A stretch of DNA of 64,000 nucleotides, taken from the NCBI RefSeq assembly GCF_009737085.1, contig NZ_WOVL01000012.1, positions 62,001 to 126,000 on the forward strand, given 5' to 3'. Source of the stretch: Paenibacillus sp. NEAU-GSW1. Its GTDB lineage: Bacteria; Bacillota; Bacilli; Paenibacillales; Paenibacillaceae. Shown piece by piece: positions 60,212 through 64,000 of this stretch (positions are counted from its first letter, which is position 1; each line of letters begins with the position of its first letter). Both the position numbers and the translations under genes were made by a program. The notes beneath the pieces were generated by a model that saw only the letters and a program-made list of their open reading frames with translations, did not search any database and had not been told where the DNA came from.

Positions 60212-62329
60212 CTACTCCGGATGATTGACTGTGTCGGCCCCAACTTCATAAGGGGATGTGACGCCTTCGTACATGAGATGCATGGACATCCCGGTTGCTG
60301 CATGGGTAAGGTTATGGCAGTGATCCATCCACAGGCCGGGATTGTCGGCGACGAAGGCGATCTCGTATACATCTCCCGGCAGAACATCAAGCGTGTCCGA
60401 CCACCAAGGGCTGCCGGTTGACGGTTCGCCGTTGCGGGAAAGGACGAGCGCATGATGGCCGTGCAGGTGCATCGGATGCTCAACCATGCCGCGATTGATG
60501 ATCGTCGTTTTGACGAGCTCGCCCTCGCGGACCATAAACATCGGCGTATTCGGGAACAGCTCGCCGTTCAGCGTATATCGAAGACCGAATTGGCCGTTAT
60601 AGAAGCCCAGCGAATTGTCGAGGATGAGCTTGAATTCCCGGTCGAAGGCGCTGTTGGCATTAAACGCGGTCTCTGCGGGTTTGCCGTAGTGAAGCGGGTC
60701 GAACGAAGCGCCTTCGCCCTTTACAATTGGCAGTTCGCCATTCCCGTCGCTGCTCATGAGAATGCCGAGCTTTCCTCCGGCGGCGCCTGGGCCGACGGCC
60801 AAATATACCGGAGTTTCCGGCATAACGAACGTCACGTCGAATCGTCCGCCGGTTGTTATCGTTAGGCTGACATCGCGCAAATCGCCAGGCTCGTTCAATG
60901 CAGTGCCGTCGATGGCGGACACTTGGAAATCGGCCCCGATCAGCCGATACGTCTGCCGCACCCAATCGTCGGTGTTGATAAGCCGCAGACGAACGGGCGT
61001 ACCTGGAGCGATTGTCATCCGCTCGATGCCGTCGTTTCTGCCGATTGCCATACCTGCGTTATCCCATATATGCGTCATAACGGCGACGTCCTTCGTTCCT
61101 TCAGGCAATCCTTCCGCGGGCTCGACGACCAGCGGGCCGAACAGTCCTTTTTGCACCGCTTCCTTCGATTCCTGATGCGAATGGTACCAGAAGGAGCCGG
61201 TCTGTTCGGCGATGAAGCGGTACGTATGGCTTTCGCCCGGCATGACTGCGTTTTGTGTCGCGCCGGCCACGCCGTCCTCGGCATTCGGCACATCCAGGCC
61301 ATGCCAATGAATGGTGACGCCGCTGTCGATGTTTTTGTTAATAAGCGTAACTTCGACAAGCTGGCCTTGCCGCATGCGCAGCTCCGGGCCAGGCGACTGT
61401 CCGTTGTAGGTCCAGGCCTCGACTGTCTTGCCCGAGCTGAGCTGGATCGTTTTTTTCTCTGCAGTCAAAGTATAGGTCACATCGGCCTTTCCCTCTCTAG
61501 GTCCGCTTAACTGATCAACCGAGACCGGTGCGGCTGCCGCGCCGGAGGATGCCGTTTGCACGGCTGTTTCGCCATGCGGATGGCTGTGTGAAACCATAGA
61601 ACTTCCTTTGCCGTAATCCATAGTGCCTTCCGCCATCGAAATCTTATCCGCTAGCAAACTGTTTTTCATTGCCATATTGAATGGGAGGAAAGCTATAGCG
61701 ATGGCAGCAACGAGAATGCCTAGACGGTTGAACAGGCGGCGCCAAGGACGGTTGGGCAGTTCTTCTCCAGTCAGGCTAACTCGAGAGCTGCGGTTTAAGT
61801 GAACCGTCCATAGAGCGAGAACCGCGATCGCGAGAACGATTAGCGGAATTGCTGTATCGAGCATGGAGAACGGGTGCCTAGATGTCCAGAATAGATAAAA
61901 TCCAGTCAGCGGGCCTAGAGCGCTGAATTGAAACGGTACGATGAGAGCCGGTTGAGCGGCGCGGCTGCGAAGCCGAACGTCGAGCGGCTTTTGCAGCTTT
62001 CGGTTCGTAGCGATGCGAATGCGCCGCAGACGCGGGTGCGCCGCCATCCACAACAGCAACAGTTGTATAGCTGCAATAAGCAGTATTGTCAGCCGATCGG
62101 CCCACAGGGCAGCAGTGCCGCTTGCCGTCAAAAGCAGGACAGAGCCAATCACCGCAGCGGCCGGCACAGACAAAATAACCGTCCAACGTAAAAGCTGACG
62201 AGCTTTTCGGTTCAGACTTTCCTCGGTTTTGCTGTAAACTATTGCCGAGGCTTTATTCCCGGCTATCCAACCGAGTATAATAGATACTAACAAACTGGCT
62301 AATAAGATCGAAATTGCTGTCGTATACAA
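60212..62329 (-). CDS. Membrane-anchored multicopper oxidase
   Basis: A 705-residue protein. The first 230 residues hold about five membrane segments, unlike secreted laccases. The oxidase part (about 280-695) has all four copper motifs: HWHG near 336, WYHSHQ near 380, HPMHLHGHH near 615, and HCHNLTHAATGMSMHLM near 667 with the type 1 Cys and axial Met. SHSHPHGE before the first domain may bind copper. It should oxidise Cu(I), Mn(II) or phenols at the outer membrane face. TTG is the start, with GGGAGG seven bases ahead. Confidence 0.9.
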   Translation of the reverse strand: MYTTAISILLASLLVSIILGWIAGNKASAIVYSKTEESLNRKARQLLRWTVILSVPAAAVIGSVLLLTASGTAALWADRLTILLIAAIQLLLLWMAAHPRLRRIRIATNRKLQKPLDVRLRSRAAQPALIVPFQFSALGPLTGFYLFWTSRHPFSMLDTAIPLIVLAIAVLALWTVHLNRSSRVSLTGEELPNRPWRRLFNRLGILVAAIAIAFLPFNMAMKNSLLADKISMAEGTMDYGKGSSMVSHSHPHGETAVQTASSGAAAAPVSVDQLSGPREGKADVTYTLTAEKKTIQLSSGKTVEAWTYNGQSPGPELRMRQGQLVEVTLINKNIDSGVTIHWHGLDVPNAEDGVAGATQNAVMPGESHTYRFIAEQTGSFWYHSHQESKEAVQKGLFGPLVVEPAEGLPEGTKDVAVMTHIWDNAGMAIGRNDGIERMTIAPGTPVRLRLINTDDWVRQTYRLIGADFQVSAIDGTALNEPGDLRDVSLTITTGGRFDVTFVMPETPVYLAVGPGAAGGKLGILMSSDGNGELPIVKGEGASFDPLHYGKPAETAFNANSAFDREFKLILDNSLGFYNGQFGLRYTLNGELFPNTPMFMVREGELVKTTIINRGMVEHPMHLHGHHALVLSRNGEPSTGSPWWSDTLDVLPGDVYEIAFVADNPGLWMDHCHNLTHAATGMSMHLMYEGVTSPYEVGADTVNHPE

Positions 62330-62470
62330 AGGTAATCCTCCCTGATGCGCGTTAGTTCATAGCTTTACCCATTGTATAACGGACAGTCTGTATCCATAAC
62401 CGTCCGAGGAATGGCATTTGGCTGGACTAAAGGCGGGGAGTTCAAATTGCTGATGTCAGGAGGTGAGTGC

Positions 62471-62818
62471 ATGTTGGAGCTTCATGATTTATTTCCGTAT
62501 TTATTCTCGATCAGTGTCATCTGCTCGTTTGCCTATGCGGCCTATTTTACGCATCAAGCGTTGGAATGGAACGCTGATCCGTCCCGATCGAAAGTGGTGC
62601 GAATATTGCTTATTCCGCTCGTTCAGCAAGTGGACGGAAGCAATCGGTCGCCTCAATGGCTGATCAGCAAAACAAAACGCAAAGAATCGCCTGACGATGA
62701 TTCGTCAGACTGTGCAGCCTCGTTATTCGATCATAACCGACCTAATAACGAGGAGGATTTTCACTTATATGAACAACCCAAATGCACTCACCGCTTTTTT
62801 CAAACGATTTGCGCTTAG
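62471..62818 (+). CDS. Candidate MifM-like regulatory nascent peptide upstream of yidC
   Basis: A 115-codon ORF with a perfect AGGAGGTGA ribosome binding site seven bases ahead of the ATG. Residues about 8-28 form one membrane segment. A charged C-terminal part follows: PQWLISKTKRK, then ESPDDDSSDCAAS at 72-84. It overlaps yidC by 50 bases in another frame. A perfect hairpin starts eight bases after codon 80 and covers half of the yidC ribosome binding site. As I recall, B. subtilis MifM ends similarly (W, basic residues, SP, then DEED with the last Asp six residues after the Pro; here Asp80 is six after Pro74). MifM stalls when YidC is scarce and so opens the hairpin. The length and overlap suggest a leader, not an enzyme. 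Confidence 0.65.
   Translation: MLELHDLFPYLFSISVICSFAYAAYFTHQALEWNADPSRSKVVRILLIPLVQQVDGSNRSPQWLISKTKRKESPDDDSSDCAASLFDHNRPNNEEDFHLYEQPKCTHRFFQTICA
62718..62753 (+). promoter_or_regulatory. Hairpin masking the yidC ribosome binding site
   Basis: CCTCGTTATT (62718-62727) pairs perfectly with AATAACGAGG (62744-62753); the yidC ribosome binding site AGGAGG is 62751-62756, so three of its bases are in the stem. A second hairpin, CTGACGA-TGAT-TCGTCAG (62691-62708), lies just upstream. A ribosome halted near codon 80 of the leader ORF would cover the 5' arm and release the site. Confidence 0.75.
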
Positions 62819-63605
62819 CCCTTACCGAATTGCAGCCGTTATCGCAGTACTGCTCCTGGTGAGCGGCTGCGGTTCGGCGAGCGGGACGATCGATTCGAGC
62901 ACGCCGGGCTTTTTCAATCATTACGTCGTGTTCCCGTTCTCGTATTTGATTCAGCATATCGCATCATTTCTGAACGACAGCTACGGGCTTGCGATCATTG
63001 CGATGACGCTGCTCGTGCGGATCGTGCTGATGCCGCTTATGCTTCGCCAGCACAAAGGTCAAATGGCTATGAAGCAAAAGATGAACATCATCCAGCCGGA
63101 GCTGGCCAAGCTGAAAGAAAAGTACAAGGATAAAACGCCGGAGTCGCAAGCGCAGCTGCAAAAAGAAACGTTGGAGCTGTACGGCAAGCATAAGTTCAAT
63201 CCGCTGGCTGTCGGCTGCTTGCCGATGCTGCTGCAGCTGCCGATACTGACCGGTCTCTACTGGGCGATCAAGATGACGCCTGAGCTGGCCCAGCATTCCT
63301 TCCTATGGTTCCAGCTCGGCGCTCCCGATCATGTATTGCCGTTCCTTGCGGGCATTATCTATTATGTGCAGTTCCGCGTCTCGCAACTCGGCGTTGATCC
63401 AGTGCAGCAGAAGCAAATGGCGTTTGTCGGCTTTCTGTCGCCGGTCATGATGGCGCTGTTCTCTTTCTCCGCTCCGGCGGCGGTACCGCTTTATTGGGTA
63501 ATTGGCGGCATATTTATGATTCTGCAGACGCTGCTTGCCAAGCGGATTTATCCGATGCCTTCGCTGCAGGCGCAATCCCCGGCAGTTGAAGCCTCGGCAA
63601 AATAA
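62769..63605 (+). CDS. yidC: Membrane protein insertase YidC/OxaA family
   Basis: A 278-residue insertase of the Gram-positive type: lipoprotein signal (LLLVSGC), then five membrane segments. Typical features are FFNHYVVFPFSYLIQHIASF, GLAIIAMTLLVRIVLMPLML with the central Arg of the substrate groove, the charged hairpin MKQKMNIIQPELAKLKEKYK, NPLAVGCLPMLLQLPILTGL and FSAPAAVPLYWVIGG. It inserts membrane proteins alone or with SecYEG. The ATG at 62769 has AGGAGG 12 bases ahead. The leader ORF and hairpin suggest translational feedback, as for B. subtilis yidC2 (yqjG). Confidence 0.95.
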   Translation: MNNPNALTAFFKRFALSPYRIAAVIAVLLLVSGCGSASGTIDSSTPGFFNHYVVFPFSYLIQHIASFLNDSYGLAIIAMTLLVRIVLMPLMLRQHKGQMAMKQKMNIIQPELAKLKEKYKDKTPESQAQLQKETLELYGKHKFNPLAVGCLPMLLQLPILTGLYWAIKMTPELAQHSFLWFQLGAPDHVLPFLAGIIYYVQFRVSQLGVDPVQQKQMAFVGFLSPVMMALFSFSAPAAVPLYWVIGGIFMILQTLLAKRIYPMPSLQAQSPAVEASAK

Positions 63606-63633
63606 CGTTTAAGGATTAGCGATGAAGATTTCA

Positions 63634-63676
63634 AAAAAATAGCGGTGTAGGGACTATCCCTACATCGCTATTTTTT
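63634..63676. terminator. Bidirectional terminator after yidC
   Basis: AAAAAATAGCG and TGTAGGGA pair with TCCCTACA and CGCTATTTTTT; A/T ends serve both converging genes. Confidence 0.92.
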
Positions 63677-63690
63677 AATTGACAGGCTTA

Positions 63691-64000
63691 TTAATCTGCT
63701 TCCAGCCGATAAGCGGCCCATGCGGAGGGAGCGAGCCTGATCGTATAGATGATGTCCCCGGTTTCCAGTACGGCGGTTTTGACGGCGGCGGGTGATGAGC
63801 CGGCCGCTGTCTGCAATGCCGTCCCGGAAGGAATGGCGATCGACCACGTTTGCGGCACCTGCGCGAAGTTTTCTAAGATAAACGCTTCGTTATCGTAGGT
63901 GAACAAGCCGACGCTCGCAGGCCCTTCAATCCGGTAACGCAGCAGATTGCCTGCAAACACGGAGCGCAGCCTGTTCAATACCGGCGCAGGCAATTTCCAC
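63691..64000 (-). CDS. C-terminal part of an unrecognised protein
   Basis: About 103 codons are visible and the frame stays open to the window edge, so the gene starts further right. The visible part looks like a beta-sandwich: YRIEGPASVGLFTYDNEAF, ILENFAQVPQTWSIAIPSG, and GDIIYTIRLAPSAWAAYRL. Such tails are common at the ends of glycoside hydrolases, but there is no active-site motif here. It may be part of a larger hydrolase. Confidence 0.6.
   Translation of the reverse strand, partial: WKLPAPVLNRLRSVFAGNLLRYRIEGPASVGLFTYDNEAFILENFAQVPQTWSIAIPSGTALQTAAGSSPAAVKTAVLETGDIIYTIRLAPSAWAAYRLEAD

Overview
The window looks like a chromosomal segment from a Gram-positive, spore-forming Bacillota bacterium of the Paenibacillaceae (Paenibacillus/Cohnella-like). 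Evidence: strong AGGAGG-type ribosome binding sites, frequent TTG/GTG starts, an SLH-anchored surface protein, FabI with a FapR-type operator, MhqR- and OhrR-type MarR regulators, LipL, YtrA-type ABC operons, and the ABC sugar importer plus YesMN-type two-component arrangement common in that family. I saw no rRNA, tRNA, phage, insertion sequence or CRISPR. Both ends cut genes: an RlmN/Cfr-type methyltransferase on the left and an unrecognised protein on the right.

Layout. 0-5 kb: end of the rRNA methyltransferase, sugar isomerase-like and PNPOx-like proteins, a coiled-coil protein with a membrane polysaccharide deacetylase, and an exported helical protein. 5-16.5 kb: fabI, a YhhN-type membrane protein, an SgrR-like regulator, a glycosyltransferase, a SAM methyltransferase, a Gly-rich exported protein, an AraC regulator and an MhqR-like quinone/electrophile cluster (MarR, ring-cleaving dioxygenase, esterase, flavin reductase). 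16.5-28.9 kb: a large SLH surface protein, pepT, a ytr-like ABC operon, divergent ohrR and glutathione peroxidase, an NmrA-type oxidoreductase, a ROK repressor and a lipoprotein deacetylase. 29.5-36 kb: sugar ABC importer (binding protein and two permeases) followed by histidine kinase and AraC-type response regulator. 36-46 kb: MATE exporter, split ThrE-type exporter, lipL, acetyltransferase, chrA, PAS histidine kinase. 46-52 kb: a very acidic small protein, an orphan ABC-F leader with a truncated gene, map, phzF, and an ABC-2 exporter operon. 52-64 kb: cell-wall nucleotidase with LysM, a long repeat field, aldo/keto reductase, dapA-like gene with divergent LysR, membrane multicopper oxidase, and yidC behind a candidate regulatory leader peptide.

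The most notable signals are not ordinary genes. (1) A 115-codon ORF with one membrane segment and an acidic SP-DDDSSD tract sits just upstream of yidC, and a perfect 10-bp hairpin masks part of the yidC ribosome binding site. This is the architecture of the B. subtilis MifM arrest peptide. (2) A short tandem hairpin element with covarying stems and a conserved internal loop sits directly against the ribosome binding site of two unrelated genes (7.4 and 16.7 kb), in the sense direction both times. (3) A complete transcription-attenuation leader remains in front of an ABC-F antibiotic-resistance gene reduced to about 21 recognisable codons. (4) Families of intergenic repeats (71-bp/256-bp GCGAA-rich units, TAAGGCC hairpins, a 113-bp tandem array) fill several gaps, mostly between convergent genes.
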